64,000 bases of DNA from Lactobacillus acidophilus (lineage in GTDB: Bacteria > Bacillota > Bacilli > Lactobacillales > Lactobacillaceae), in NCBI RefSeq assembly GCF_034298135.1, contig NZ_CP139575.1, positions 310,001 through 374,000 on the forward strand, in the 5' to 3' direction. Each line of letters opens with the position of its first letter. The stretch's first letter is position 1. This document shows positions 55,852 to 64,000 of the stretch, one piece after another. The notes under the pieces are model-generated. The model was not told the DNA's origin. It saw only the letters and a program-made list of their open reading frames with translations, and did no database searches. Made by a program: the position numbers and the translations under genes.

Positions 55852-55962
55852 ACGAAGATTCTTAAAAAATTTGTTTTTGCTAAAATTAATATTTATTGGA
55901 ATTGAGTAAATATTTTGTATAATAAACGTAAGTAAGTTTTTTAAAAAGAAAAGAAATTAACT

Positions 55963-56970
55963 ATGACAACTATTAAAGAGATTGCACAAAAATCGGGTTA
56001 TTCACCTGCCACAGTTTCGCGGCTACTTAATAATGACCCTAATTTATCAATCACAGCAGATACTAAAAATAAAATTTTAGAAATAGCTAACAAGCTTGGT
56101 TATTGGAAAGATCATCAAGAAAAGGAAATTAAGCCAACAATTGCACTCCTTTATCGCACTAATCATAAAGAGCAATTGCAAGATGAATACTTTACTTCTT
56201 TAAAGCAAGCCTTAGTAGAAACCGTAAAACAAAAGTCTATGAAGATGAAGACTTTCTATAATGTAAAAGACTTGATCGAAAATGCTTCATTATTTCAGGG
56301 TTTTATTGGGGTAGGTGCGGCACCAATTGAGAATGCGGAACTACTTGAATTGCATAAAGTTTTACCTAATGGCGTATTTGTTGATACTAATCCTGCTCCT
56401 GAATTATTTGATTCTATTCGACCTAATTTATCCTTAACAGTTAAAAATGCAATTGATTTATTTATTAAAAATGACTGCAAAACCATTGGCTTTATCGGTG
56501 GTGTTGGACCTAAGCATGATCATATCCAAGAAAATGATCCACGTGCCGTAGCATTTGCGGAATATATGAAGGTTCGAAATAAAGATACTAACTATATGTT
56601 TGTGTCAGGACCATTTAGTGTGGAAAATGGATATGAGTTGGGTAAAGAAGTAGTAAAAGAATGTGAAGATAATTTACCAGATGCTTTCTTAATTGCTTCG
56701 GATACTTTGAGTGTTGGTGTATTGCAGGCCTTTAATGAAGAAAATGTTAATGTGCCAAAAGATACGGCAATTTTAAGTATTAATAACAGTAATGTGGTTA
56801 AATATGTGTCACCACCGCTTTCTTCGTACAATATTAACCAACAAGAAATGATTGATTTGGCATTAACGATGCTAACCAATTTAATTATTCAACCTGATCG
56901 TGCTCATATTGATGTAAATATGAATACGGACTTAGTAGTACGTAAAAGTTTTGTTCCTAAAGGTGAGTAA
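55963..56970 (+). CDS. LacI/GalR-family regulator of the lac genes (LacR-like)
   Basis: A 335 aa repressor with an N-terminal HTH (TIKEIAQKSGYSPATVSRLLNNDPNLSI) and an effector domain (TIALLYRTNHKEQL...AILSINNSN). It lies between the divergent lacLM and lacS-GH42 operons. Operators of the AGTAAA-N3-TTTAxT type flank it on both sides and also precede galE, so it probably represses all three units until lactose or galactose is present. Confidence 0.88.
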   Translation: MTTIKEIAQKSGYSPATVSRLLNNDPNLSITADTKNKILEIANKLGYWKDHQEKEIKPTIALLYRTNHKEQLQDEYFTSLKQALVETVKQKSMKMKTFYNVKDLIENASLFQGFIGVGAAPIENAELLELHKVLPNGVFVDTNPAPELFDSIRPNLSLTVKNAIDLFIKNDCKTIGFIGGVGPKHDHIQENDPRAVAFAEYMKVRNKDTNYMFVSGPFSVENGYELGKEVVKECEDNLPDAFLIASDTLSVGVLQAFNEENVNVPKDTAILSINNSNVVKYVSPPLSSYNINQQEMIDLALTMLTNLIIQPDRAHIDVNMNTDLVVRKSFVPKGE

Positions 56971-57008
56971 ATTTTTTAGTAAATAAAAAAATTATTTCTA
57001 ATATTCCT

Positions 57009-57043
57009 CAAAAAGAATGCTTGATTATAGTGTTCTTTTTTGT
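57009..57043 (+). terminator. Intrinsic terminator after the LacR-like gene
   Basis: AAAAAGAA...TTCTTTTTT arms with a weak centre and a T run. Confidence 0.65.
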
Positions 57044-57053
57044 TTTTACCAAA

Positions 57054-57133
57054 AGTAAATTATTTAGTTAATATAAATAAATCATTTACTAAATAAAGTA
57101 TCGAGAGTATACTCGATTCTGTAAACGGTTACA
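57054..57133. promoter_or_regulatory. lacS control region: LacR-type operators and cre
   Basis: AGTAAATTATTTAGT (57054-57068) and a nearby CATTTACTAAATAAAG are operator-like. TGTAAACGGTTACA (57120-57133) is a palindromic CcpA-type site. The TnpB element starts 15 bases further on, so the native promoter is separated from lacS by 1.5 kb. Confidence 0.6.
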
Positions 57134-57147
57134 GTTAATAACATTTG

Positions 57148-58670
57148 AGGAGCTGGTTAACAGTTAATAAAAATATAGAAATATGTAGAAATTTATAGAT
57201 GAAAACAAAAGATTAAGCTTATTTAGAAAGTTAAACATGGAAAATAAGCTTTGATTCAATATTTACTTGTTTTGCTTCGTCTTCTTAGATAAACTTATGT
57301 TTGCATTCTGGGAGGTGAAGCAATGATTAAAACACAAGTAGTAAAGCTAAAAGTTAATAAGACCATACAAAAGCATCTTGATGCTTTATGTGACTATCGG
57401 CGATACTGCTGGAATAAAGGCTTAGAAACTTGGCAATTAATGTATGAAGCTCATACATTAAATAAAAAAGATAATCCCAGTCCTAACGAACGCAGAGTCC
57501 GCGATGAACTAGTCGCAAATAAAGCTGACTGGCAATATGATTTGTCTGCTAGATGTTTACAATTAGCGATTAAAGACTTAGCTAATGCTTGGAAGAATTT
57601 CTTTGATAAGGCTCAACCTGATTGGGGAATACCTAGTTTTAAATCAAAGAAAGCTCCCAGACAAGGCTTTAAAACTGATAGGGCTAAGATTGTTAATGGC
57701 AAGCTTCGCCTTGATCGTCCAAGAAGCATTTCAAAAGCAGATTGGTTTGATTTAAAAAGCTATGAAGCTCTAAAGATGAATGAAGTCAAAGTAATAAGTA
57801 TCTTCAAAGAAAAAGGAGCTTATTATGCGGCTTTGCCTTATGAAGAAGAGATTTCAAGTAAGGCTAAAAATCATCAAAAGACAGCAGTAGATGTCAATGT
57901 CGGTCACTTTAATTACACAGATGGCAAAATCAATGTTTTGCCTGCTAAATTGCAAAAGCTTTATAAGCGCATCAAGCATTATCAAAGAATGTTAGCTCGT
58001 AAAAGAGAAGTTAACGGTAAGTTAGCTACAAAATCAAATAATTACTTTGCAGTGAGAACCAAATTGCAAAGAGATTATCGCAAGGTAGCTAATATCCAAA
58101 ATGATCTTTTACAGCAGTTCACTACTAAGCTTGTAGATAATTACGACCAAATTGTAATTGAAGACTTAGCAGTAAAGCAAATGATGATGACCCATGTAGC
58201 TTCCAAAGGAATGCAGAGATCGCTGTTTAGTAGATTTAGGCAGATATTAACTTATAAGTGTAATTGGTATGGCAAAGAATTGATCTTAGCTGATAAAACA
58301 TACCCATCAACTCAAAGATGTGCTGCGTGCGGTTATGTCAAAAAAGGCGAGGAAAAGATCACTTTGCAAGGTAACAAAAAGCATGGTACCAAACATAATG
58401 AATATATCTGTTATGAGTGTGGCTACAAGAACGATCGAGATAAAAATGCGGTTTTAAATCTTTTAGCTTTAGCAAGATAAAAAGAAATAAAGACAACGGG
58501 GCTGGCTAAGCCCTTAAACTGTAAGAGCTGGTCAATGTGATTACTCCCAAGTGGAATATCAGAATACTAGTGAAGACGACAGTAAGTGAAACAAAGAAAG
58601 GAAAAATATATCTTTCTGATATGTAGAAAATTCGTCTTCTTCTACATATTTCCATGTTTTATATAGCAGG
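57148..58670 (+). mobile_element. TnpB-only insertion element, copy 2
   Basis: 1,523 bases, nearly identical to the element at 29178-30697. Differences are one base in the left part (A instead of G at 57221) and a few at the right end: TATTT is replaced by CAAGT near 58548-58552, A by G near 58585, and an extra TTC near 58640. There is no TnpA gene and no target duplication. The right end stops six bases before the lacS start codon. Together with the 57009-57133 sites it fills the long gap between the regulator and tnpB. Confidence 0.87.
57323..58480 (+). CDS. tnpB: TnpB RNA-guided nuclease, copy 2
   Basis: 385 aa, identical in protein sequence to copy 1, with RuvC residues D190, E280 and the DRD motif and the four-Cys zinc ribbon all intact. 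The guide carried by its right-end RNA would be the sequence just outside the element, which here is the lacS translation start. Identity of the two copies indicates recent spread within this genome. Confidence 0.92.
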   Translation: MIKTQVVKLKVNKTIQKHLDALCDYRRYCWNKGLETWQLMYEAHTLNKKDNPSPNERRVRDELVANKADWQYDLSARCLQLAIKDLANAWKNFFDKAQPDWGIPSFKSKKAPRQGFKTDRAKIVNGKLRLDRPRSISKADWFDLKSYEALKMNEVKVISIFKEKGAYYAALPYEEEISSKAKNHQKTAVDVNVGHFNYTDGKINVLPAKLQKLYKRIKHYQRMLARKREVNGKLATKSNNYFAVRTKLQRDYRKVANIQNDLLQQFTTKLVDNYDQIVIEDLAVKQMMMTHVASKGMQRSLFSRFRQILTYKCNWYGKELILADKTYPSTQRCAACGYVKKGEEKITLQGNKKHGTKHNEYICYECGYKNDRDKNAVLNLLALAR

Positions 58671-58676
58671 AATATT

Positions 58677-60596
58677 ATGGCAAATGGTCATAAAACTTCG
58701 GGGAAACAAATAATTTCCTATGCATCATTCTGTCTGGGCAACTTAGGACACGCAGCCTTTTATGGTGTAATGAGCACATACTTTATTATTTTTATTACTA
58801 GTGGAATGTTTAGTGGATTAGAGCAATCGGTAGCTGACAAACTAATCGGTCTAATCACCGGATTAATGGTTTTAATAAGAATCGTAGAACTAGTAATTGA
58901 TCCAATTTTAGGCAATATTGTTGATAATACAAAAACAAAATGGGGTAAATTTAAACCATGGATATTCATTGGAACCATGGTTAGTGCAGTATTATTATTA
59001 ATCTTGTTTACTGGGATTTTCGGTTTAGCACAAAGTAATTGGATTCTTTTTGCAATCCTTTTCGTAATTATCTATATTGGATTTGATGTCTTCTATTCAT
59101 TATCTGATGTTTCATATTGGGGGATGGTACCGGCTTTAAGTGAAGATTCACATGAGCGTGGTATTTATACTTCTCTAGGTGCTTTTTCAGGTGCTATTGG
59201 CTGGAATGGATTAGCAATTATCGTAGTTCCTTTAGTAACTGGAGTTACTTATGCAGTGACTGGTAAAAATGAAGAGGGAGCTCCTGGCTGGCTCGCTTTT
59301 GCGGCCGTAATTTCAGCTTTGGCGATTATTTGTGCCATCATTGTATGTTTCGGTACTAAAGAAAAGCATAACTTAATTAGAAATTCGGCTAAGCAAAAAA
59401 CTACTTTACGTCAAGTTTTCAGTGCTATTTTTCATAATGATCAAATACTTTGGCCAAGTCTAGCTTACTTAGTATTTTCACTTGCCAATACAATTACCAA
59501 CGGTGTTTTATTCTATCTATATAAATTCGTAATTGGTAAACCAGGAGAATTCTGGGTAGTAGGGCTTATAGCTACTATTATTGGATTTTGCGTTAGTCCA
59601 ATGTTTCCAATTTTAAACAAATATATTCCAAGAAAATGGCTATTCATTGCAGGTCAAACTTGTATGATTTGTGCATATCTTTTATTCATTTTCTGTCGTG
59701 ATAATGTTGTATTGATGGACTTAGGTTTGATCCTGTTCAACATTAACTTTGCACAATTAGTTACTGTTTTGACTTTAACTGATGCCATTGAATATGGCCA
59801 ACTTAAGAGTGGTCAAAGAAATGAAGCCGTTGTTTTGGCTGTCCGTCCGATGGTTGATAAATTTACTGGCGCTGTTTCTAACGCTTTGGTTGGTTATGTA
59901 GCTATTGCTGCAGGAATGACGGGAACGGCTACAGCTGCGGATATGACTGCACATGATATTAGCACTTTTAATACTATGGCTTTATATATTCCATTAGTTT
60001 TAGCTGCAATTTCAATTGTGGTATTCATGACTAAAGTAAACTTGAGTGAAAAGAAACACGCACAGGTTGTTGAAGAATTAAAGGATAAACTTGCTGAAGG
60101 AAAGCTTGAAAAAGCCGATACGGAAGCAGCTCGTCCGAAAGAAGTAACAATCTATGCTCCAGCAGATGGTAAATTAATGAATATGTCTTCGGTAATTGAT
60201 GAGGACGGTCGTCCTTTTCCAGGTAAGGGATTTGCAATTAAGCCAAGTACAGGTAAAATTTATGCACCATTTGATGGTGAGATTAAATTTACTTTTGGTA
60301 CAAAGCATGCATTTGAAATTATTTCAAATGATGGCTTACAAGTAATCGTTCATGTTGGTCTGGGAACAGTTAACTTGCGTGGACAAGGATTTGAAACTTA
60401 TTATGACGATGGGCAACACGTTAAGAAGGGTGACTTGTTACTAGAATTTGATCGAGACTTAGCACTGAATAATGGATATAAAGACACAATAGTTACGTTC
60501 TATACGCAGCCTCGTCGAATTCAGGAGACTAGTGAAATTCAAGCCGGTACAACTGTTGAGCACGGTGAAAAAGTTGTAGAAGTTAAATTTAGATAG
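58677..60596 (+). CDS. lacS: Lactose/galactoside permease, GPH family with C-terminal EIIA domain
   Basis: A 639 aa sugar transporter. About twelve membrane segments (residues 15-455) show the GPH signature IDPILGNIVDNTKTKWGKFKPWI. The C-terminal EIIA(Glc)-like domain (about 480-639) has the phosphorylatable His in VIVHVGLGTVNL, through which the PTS adjusts transport. It exchanges lactose for galactose or co-transports it with H+. The ATG at 58677 uses AGG at 58668-58670, the last bases of the TnpB element. The GH42 gene follows 10 bases later. Confidence 0.93.
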   Translation: MANGHKTSGKQIISYASFCLGNLGHAAFYGVMSTYFIIFITSGMFSGLEQSVADKLIGLITGLMVLIRIVELVIDPILGNIVDNTKTKWGKFKPWIFIGTMVSAVLLLILFTGIFGLAQSNWILFAILFVIIYIGFDVFYSLSDVSYWGMVPALSEDSHERGIYTSLGAFSGAIGWNGLAIIVVPLVTGVTYAVTGKNEEGAPGWLAFAAVISALAIICAIIVCFGTKEKHNLIRNSAKQKTTLRQVFSAIFHNDQILWPSLAYLVFSLANTITNGVLFYLYKFVIGKPGEFWVVGLIATIIGFCVSPMFPILNKYIPRKWLFIAGQTCMICAYLLFIFCRDNVVLMDLGLILFNINFAQLVTVLTLTDAIEYGQLKSGQRNEAVVLAVRPMVDKFTGAVSNALVGYVAIAAGMTGTATAADMTAHDISTFNTMALYIPLVLAAISIVVFMTKVNLSEKKHAQVVEELKDKLAEGKLEKADTEAARPKEVTIYAPADGKLMNMSSVIDEDGRPFPGKGFAIKPSTGKIYAPFDGEIKFTFGTKHAFEIISNDGLQVIVHVGLGTVNLRGQGFETYYDDGQHVKKGDLLLEFDRDLALNNGYKDTIVTFYTQPRRIQETSEIQAGTTVEHGEKVVEVKFR

Positions 60597-60606
60597 AGGA
60601 AATAAA

Positions 60607-62610
60607 ATGACACAATTATCACGTTTTCTTTATGGTGGTGATTATAATCCTGACCAATGGCCAGAAGAAACATGGTCGAAAGATATTCACGTATTTAAAA
60701 AGGCGGATATTAATTCGGCAACGATTAACATTTTTTCTTGGGCATTGCTTGAACCAAGAGAAGGAAAATATAATTTCTCAAAATTAGATAAAGTTGTACA
60801 ACAATTATCTGATGCTAACTTTGATATTGTGATGGGAACAGCCACAGCAGCGATGCCAGCTTGGATGTTTAAAAAATATCCCGATATTGCCAGAGTAGAT
60901 TATCAAGACAGACGTCATGTATTTGGTCAGCGGCATAACTTCTGTCCTAATAGCTCAAATTATCAAAGATTAGCTGGTGAATTAGTAAAGCAGTTAGTTG
61001 AACGCTACAAGGATAATAAGCATATCGTAGTTTGGCACATAAACAATGAATATGGTGGCAACTGTTATTGTGAGAATTGTCAAAACGCTTTTAGAAAATG
61101 GTTGAAGAATAAATATAAGACCGTTGAAGGTCTTAACAAGGCATGGAATATGAATGTATGGAGCCATACGATTTATGACTGGGATGAAATTGTTGTTCCT
61201 AATGAGTTAGGGGATGTATGGGGAATAGAAGGTAGTGAAACTATTGTAGCTGGTCTTTCAATTGATTATCTGCGTTTTCAATCTGAAAGTATGCAAAATC
61301 TTTTCAAGATGGAAAAGAAGATTATTAAAAAATATGATCCGGAAACTCCTGTAACGACTAATTTCCATGGTTTGCCTAACAAGATGGTTGATTATCAAAA
61401 GTGGGCAAAAGGTCAAGATATTATTTCATATGATAGTTATCCAACTTATGATGCTCCTGCATATAAAGCGGCATTCTTGTATGACTTAATGCGAAGCTTG
61501 AAACATCAGCCATTTATGTTAATGGAATCTGCGCCTTCACAAGTTAACTGGCAACCATATAGTCCGCTTAAGCGGCCTGGACAAATGGAAGCAACTGAAT
61601 TTCAAGCTGTAGCCCATGGTGCTGATACGGTACAATTCTTCCAATTAAAACAAGCAGTTGGTGGCTCCGAAAAATTCCACAGTGCAGTTATTGCTCATTC
61701 GCAAAGAACCGATACTAGAGTATTTAAAGAACTAGCTGATTTAGGGAAGAAATTAAAGAATGCTGGACCAACGATTTTAGGGTCAAAGACTAAGGCAAAG
61801 GTCGCAATTGTCTTTGATTGGAGTAACTTCTGGTCGTATGAGTATGTGGACGGAATTACTCAAGATTTGAACTATGTAGATTCTATTCTTGATTACTACC
61901 GTCAGTTCTATGAACGCAATATTCCAACTGACATCATTGGTGTAGACGATGACTTTAGCAACTATGATTTGGTTGTAGCGCCTGTGCTTTATATGGTTAA
62001 ACATGGTCTTGATAAGAAGATCAACGACTATGTTGAAAACGGTGGTAACTTTGTCACTACTTATATGTCAGGCATGGTGAACTCATCAGATAATGTATAT
62101 CTTGGTGGCTATCCTGGTCCATTGAAGGAAGTTACAGGCATTTGGGTTGAAGAAAGTGATGCAGTAGTCCCAGGACAAAAGATTAAGGTCTTAATGAATG
62201 GTAAGGATTATGATACTGGTCTGATCTGTAACTTGATTCATCCAAATGACGCTAAGATTTTGGCAACTTATGCGAGTGAATTTTATGCAGGTACGCCAGC
62301 TGTTACCGAAAATCAATATGGCAAAGGTAGGGCTTGGTATATTGGTACAAGGCTTGAACATCAAGGGTTAACTCAATTATTCAATCATATTATTTTTGAA
62401 ACGGGTGTTGAATCACTGGTTTGCGATAGTCATAAACTAGAAATAACTAAGCGTGTTACTGAAGATGGTAAGGAACTTTACTTTGTGCTTAATATGAGTA
62501 ATGAAGAAAGAACGTTACCAAGCAAGTTCACAGGTTATGAAGATATTTTAACTGGTGAAAAAGCTCATAAAGATATGAAAGGTTGGGATGTTCAAGTATT
62601 GAGAAATTAG
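60607..62610 (+). CDS. Beta-galactosidase (GH42)
   Basis: A 667 aa cytoplasmic beta-galactosidase. FLYGGDYNPDQWPEETW at residue 7 is the family start motif; the acid/base Glu is in WHINNEYGGNCYC and the nucleophile Glu in FMLMESAPSQVNW. Cys residues in CYCENC bind structural zinc. The C-terminal trimerisation and beta domains are complete. AGAGGAAA precedes the ATG. Paired with LacS, it probably handles lactose or plant/milk galacto-oligosaccharides alongside the GH2 LacLM enzyme. Confidence 0.95.
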   Translation: MTQLSRFLYGGDYNPDQWPEETWSKDIHVFKKADINSATINIFSWALLEPREGKYNFSKLDKVVQQLSDANFDIVMGTATAAMPAWMFKKYPDIARVDYQDRRHVFGQRHNFCPNSSNYQRLAGELVKQLVERYKDNKHIVVWHINNEYGGNCYCENCQNAFRKWLKNKYKTVEGLNKAWNMNVWSHTIYDWDEIVVPNELGDVWGIEGSETIVAGLSIDYLRFQSESMQNLFKMEKKIIKKYDPETPVTTNFHGLPNKMVDYQKWAKGQDIISYDSYPTYDAPAYKAAFLYDLMRSLKHQPFMLMESAPSQVNWQPYSPLKRPGQMEATEFQAVAHGADTVQFFQLKQAVGGSEKFHSAVIAHSQRTDTRVFKELADLGKKLKNAGPTILGSKTKAKVAIVFDWSNFWSYEYVDGITQDLNYVDSILDYYRQFYERNIPTDIIGVDDDFSNYDLVVAPVLYMVKHGLDKKINDYVENGGNFVTTYMSGMVNSSDNVYLGGYPGPLKEVTGIWVEESDAVVPGQKIKVLMNGKDYDTGLICNLIHPNDAKILATYASEFYAGTPAVTENQYGKGRAWYIGTRLEHQGLTQLFNHIIFETGVESLVCDSHKLEITKRVTEDGKELYFVLNMSNEERTLPSKFTGYEDILTGEKAHKDMKGWDVQVLRN

Positions 62611-62649
62611 TTCTTACACAATAATTTATTTTTCCCCCGTAGATCAAAT

Positions 62650-62690
62650 AAATAAGGTCGAACGAAAATGTCCGGCCTTATTTGTATTTG
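62650..62690 (+). terminator. Intrinsic terminator after the GH42 gene
   Basis: AAATAAGGTCG and CGGCCTTATTT arms are followed by a T-rich stretch. Confidence 0.7.
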
Positions 62691-62731
62691 AGTATTTTGT
62701 TTAAGGTAAAAGGAAAGTAAATGGGATAAAT

Positions 62732-63361
62732 ATGGATATTAGAATTGTTAATACTAAAAATAGAATTCAATCAGGTTTGATAGTAGCAATAAACAGCATG
62801 CCGCTATACAAAATTAAAGATAAAGATATTATTCAAAAAGCACAGGTATCGTCATCTAGTTATTACAAATATTATTCTGATAAAAGTGAAGTGTTACGGG
62901 ATTTAGAAAATTCTTTGTTTTCTGAATTTAGGATTGCATTAAGCATGGATAGTAAAAACTGGGGGACTGTAAATCATGCACCAAGTAAAAAAGACATAAG
63001 TAGATTGATTGACAGCAATATTAATGAACTAATTAATTATTTTAATAAACATAAGGATATGTTACAGTCGCTTATTTCTGAAAATGGTGATCCAGGTTTT
63101 AAAAATCAAATAGTTGGTGTAACTACCAATACTGTTAAAAAATTAATTGTTTACTATTTTCATTTGTACAATCAGGAATATATTTTGAAAAAAGATAAAT
63201 TGAAGTTGACATTACTTGCTAGAAGATACGCATTATCTTTTTTAGGACCATTGTTCGCATGGTTAGAATATACAGACGAGATGACATTGAAAGAAACAAA
63301 GAAATTGATGAAACAAATGATTTTGAATTCACCATATGATATTTCGACTCATGGATTCTAA
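62732..63361 (+). CDS. TetR-family transcriptional regulator
   Basis: A 209 aa protein with a TetR-type N-terminus (IVAINSMPLYKIKDKDIIQKAQVSSSSYYKYYSDKSEVL, about residues 18-56) whose second part is the helix-turn-helix, and a helical ligand-binding domain with the C-terminal pattern of DhaS-like regulators. The ligand is not recognisable. It is upstream of an adhesin gene and close to an inverted repeat, AAAGTGA-N7-TCACTTT, which could be its operator. Confidence 0.8.
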   Translation: MDIRIVNTKNRIQSGLIVAINSMPLYKIKDKDIIQKAQVSSSSYYKYYSDKSEVLRDLENSLFSEFRIALSMDSKNWGTVNHAPSKKDISRLIDSNINELINYFNKHKDMLQSLISENGDPGFKNQIVGVTTNTVKKLIVYYFHLYNQEYILKKDKLKLTLLARRYALSFLGPLFAWLEYTDEMTLKETKKLMKQMILNSPYDISTHGF

Positions 63362-63401
63362 GACAAGATATTAATGATTTTCTTATTTTTTGTAGCAATT
63401 A

Positions 63402-63443
63402 TGAAAACGCTTAAGTTTTTATAAAGTGACAGTATATCACTTT
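63402..63443. promoter_or_regulatory. cre-like site and inverted repeat before the second adhesin
   Basis: TGAAAACGCTTAAG (63402-63415) resembles a CcpA site. AAAGTGA-N7-TCACTTT (63423-63443) has the core TGACA-N3-TATCA, with the same spacing as the site in the first adhesin promoter at 21851. Confidence 0.5.
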
Positions 63444-63525
63444 GTATTAATTTAGCTCTAAGATAAGATTTAGGTATTAAATGTATAAAAGATGGACGAA
63501 TATATACTAATGGAGGCCATTTAAA

Positions 63526-64000
63526 ATGCCACATAAAAATACGAAATCTAATGTACAAAAAATTACTGCTAGTGTAGCTTCTGTGATTGTAAGTACTGGA
63601 ATTGTAATGAATTCAAGTAATCGTAGAGTTAAAGCAACTGGTAAACGAGAAGATGAAATTGTTGAAGTTGAAAGTTTGAAGAGAGCTGATACTGAAACGA
63701 CGAAGGCTGCTGCTGTGCAAACTCCTAAAATAAACCAAACTAAAAAGATGAGTCATCGTACTCAAAAGGTTACACAGATGATTCACTATGTAGATGAAGA
63801 TGAAAGACCGGTTTATGATGATTACACGGCTAGTTTAATTTTTGAACAAACAGGAATTCTGGATAATGTTACTGGTAAGCAGACATGGAATAGCAATTGG
63901 TTACCAAAGACTACGGCAACTTTTAGTGCTGTAGAACATCCCGTGGTAAGAAATCATCATTTAGTAAATCCAGAGATAAATGAAGTAAGTGCGTATGATG
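63526..64000 (+). CDS. Mub-like mucus-binding surface protein, N-terminal part
   Basis: The open frame runs off the window end, with 158 residues visible. GGAGG lies about ten bases before the ATG. The N-terminus is a signal peptide with a hydrophobic stretch (SVASVIVSTGIVMNS, about residues 16-30), not the YSIRK type. From about residue 76, SHRTQKVTQMIHYVDEDERP, FEQTG and VTGKQTWNSNW match the Mub B2-like/MucBP repeat unit of lactobacillar mucus-binding proteins. A C-terminal anchor would lie outside the window. Confidence 0.8.
   Translation, partial: MPHKNTKSNVQKITASVASVIVSTGIVMNSSNRRVKATGKREDEIVEVESLKRADTETTKAAAVQTPKINQTKKMSHRTQKVTQMIHYVDEDERPVYDDYTASLIFEQTGILDNVTGKQTWNSNWLPKTTATFSAVEHPVVRNHHLVNPEINEVSAYD

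Noticed and set aside
1-64000. CRISPR arrays, tRNA/rRNA genes, known riboswitches or prophage modules
   Set aside because: None was seen on either strand; the repeats found are explained by IS elements, operators, terminators or protein repeats.

Overview
The window looks like a chromosomal segment of a Lactobacillus, probably from the acidophilus/delbrueckii group. The reasons are the low GC content, a lactocepin C-terminus carrying S-layer-associated (SLAP) domains, LPXTG and Mub-like adhesins with a YSIRK-type leader, LacLM plus GH42 beta-galactosidases, and the order pbp-rpmG-formyl-THF ligase-rhomboid-YqgQ-rhodanese-miaA-ynbB-glnA. The species cannot be fixed from the sequence alone. No tRNA, rRNA, CRISPR or prophage genes were seen.

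Region 1 (1-23.5 kb) is mostly core: the end of a cell-envelope proteinase, an N-acetylglucosamine-kinase-like gene, a YfhO-type membrane protein, a class B penicillin-binding protein, rpmG, the folate/rhomboid/rhodanese/miaA block, glnA, a FetAB-type ABC exporter, two tandem paralogous lipoproteins, a frameshifted LPXTG mucus-binding-like adhesin, and a DHA2 drug exporter.

Region 2 (23.5-51.8 kb) is accessory sugar catabolism. A leftward operon encodes both halves of a split transketolase, an FGGY kinase and acetate kinase. A divergent LacI-type regulator precedes an L-fucose-isomerase-like gene. A ribose-type operon (rbsK, rbsD, frameshifted rbsA and rbsC, rbsB) and an apiosidase-like (DUF4038/GH140-like) glycoside hydrolase follow. 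The combination fits the D-apiose transketolase pathway: apiose to apulose, to apulose 4-phosphate, then to xylulose 5-phosphate plus DHAP. The apiosidase gene and a licT-PTS operon each carry a LicT-type RNA antiterminator overlapping a terminator, so apioside cleavage appears linked to a PTS with an unusual double EIIB domain. An esterase, a ChbG-type deacetylase broken by an IS3 element, a GH78 rhamnosidase, a LacI regulator, an MFS transporter and a second apiosidase-like hydrolase follow. Together this suggests use of plant apiosides and rhamnosides, such as decorated flavonoid glycosides.

Region 3 (51.8-62.7 kb) is a lactose/galactose locus: galE, lacM, lacL, a LacI regulator, lacS with a fused EIIA domain, and a GH42 beta-galactosidase. 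It shares AGTAAA-N3-TTTACT-like operators and cre sites. Two almost identical TnpB-only elements sit directly before the start codons of the isomerase and of lacS; in both, the element's right end supplies the ribosome binding site. The window closes with a TetR-type regulator and the start of another Mub-like adhesin.

Several genes carry one-base indels, some in homopolymers (adhesin leader, rbsA, rbsC). These could be real decay, phase variation or sequencing error; the sequence alone cannot decide.
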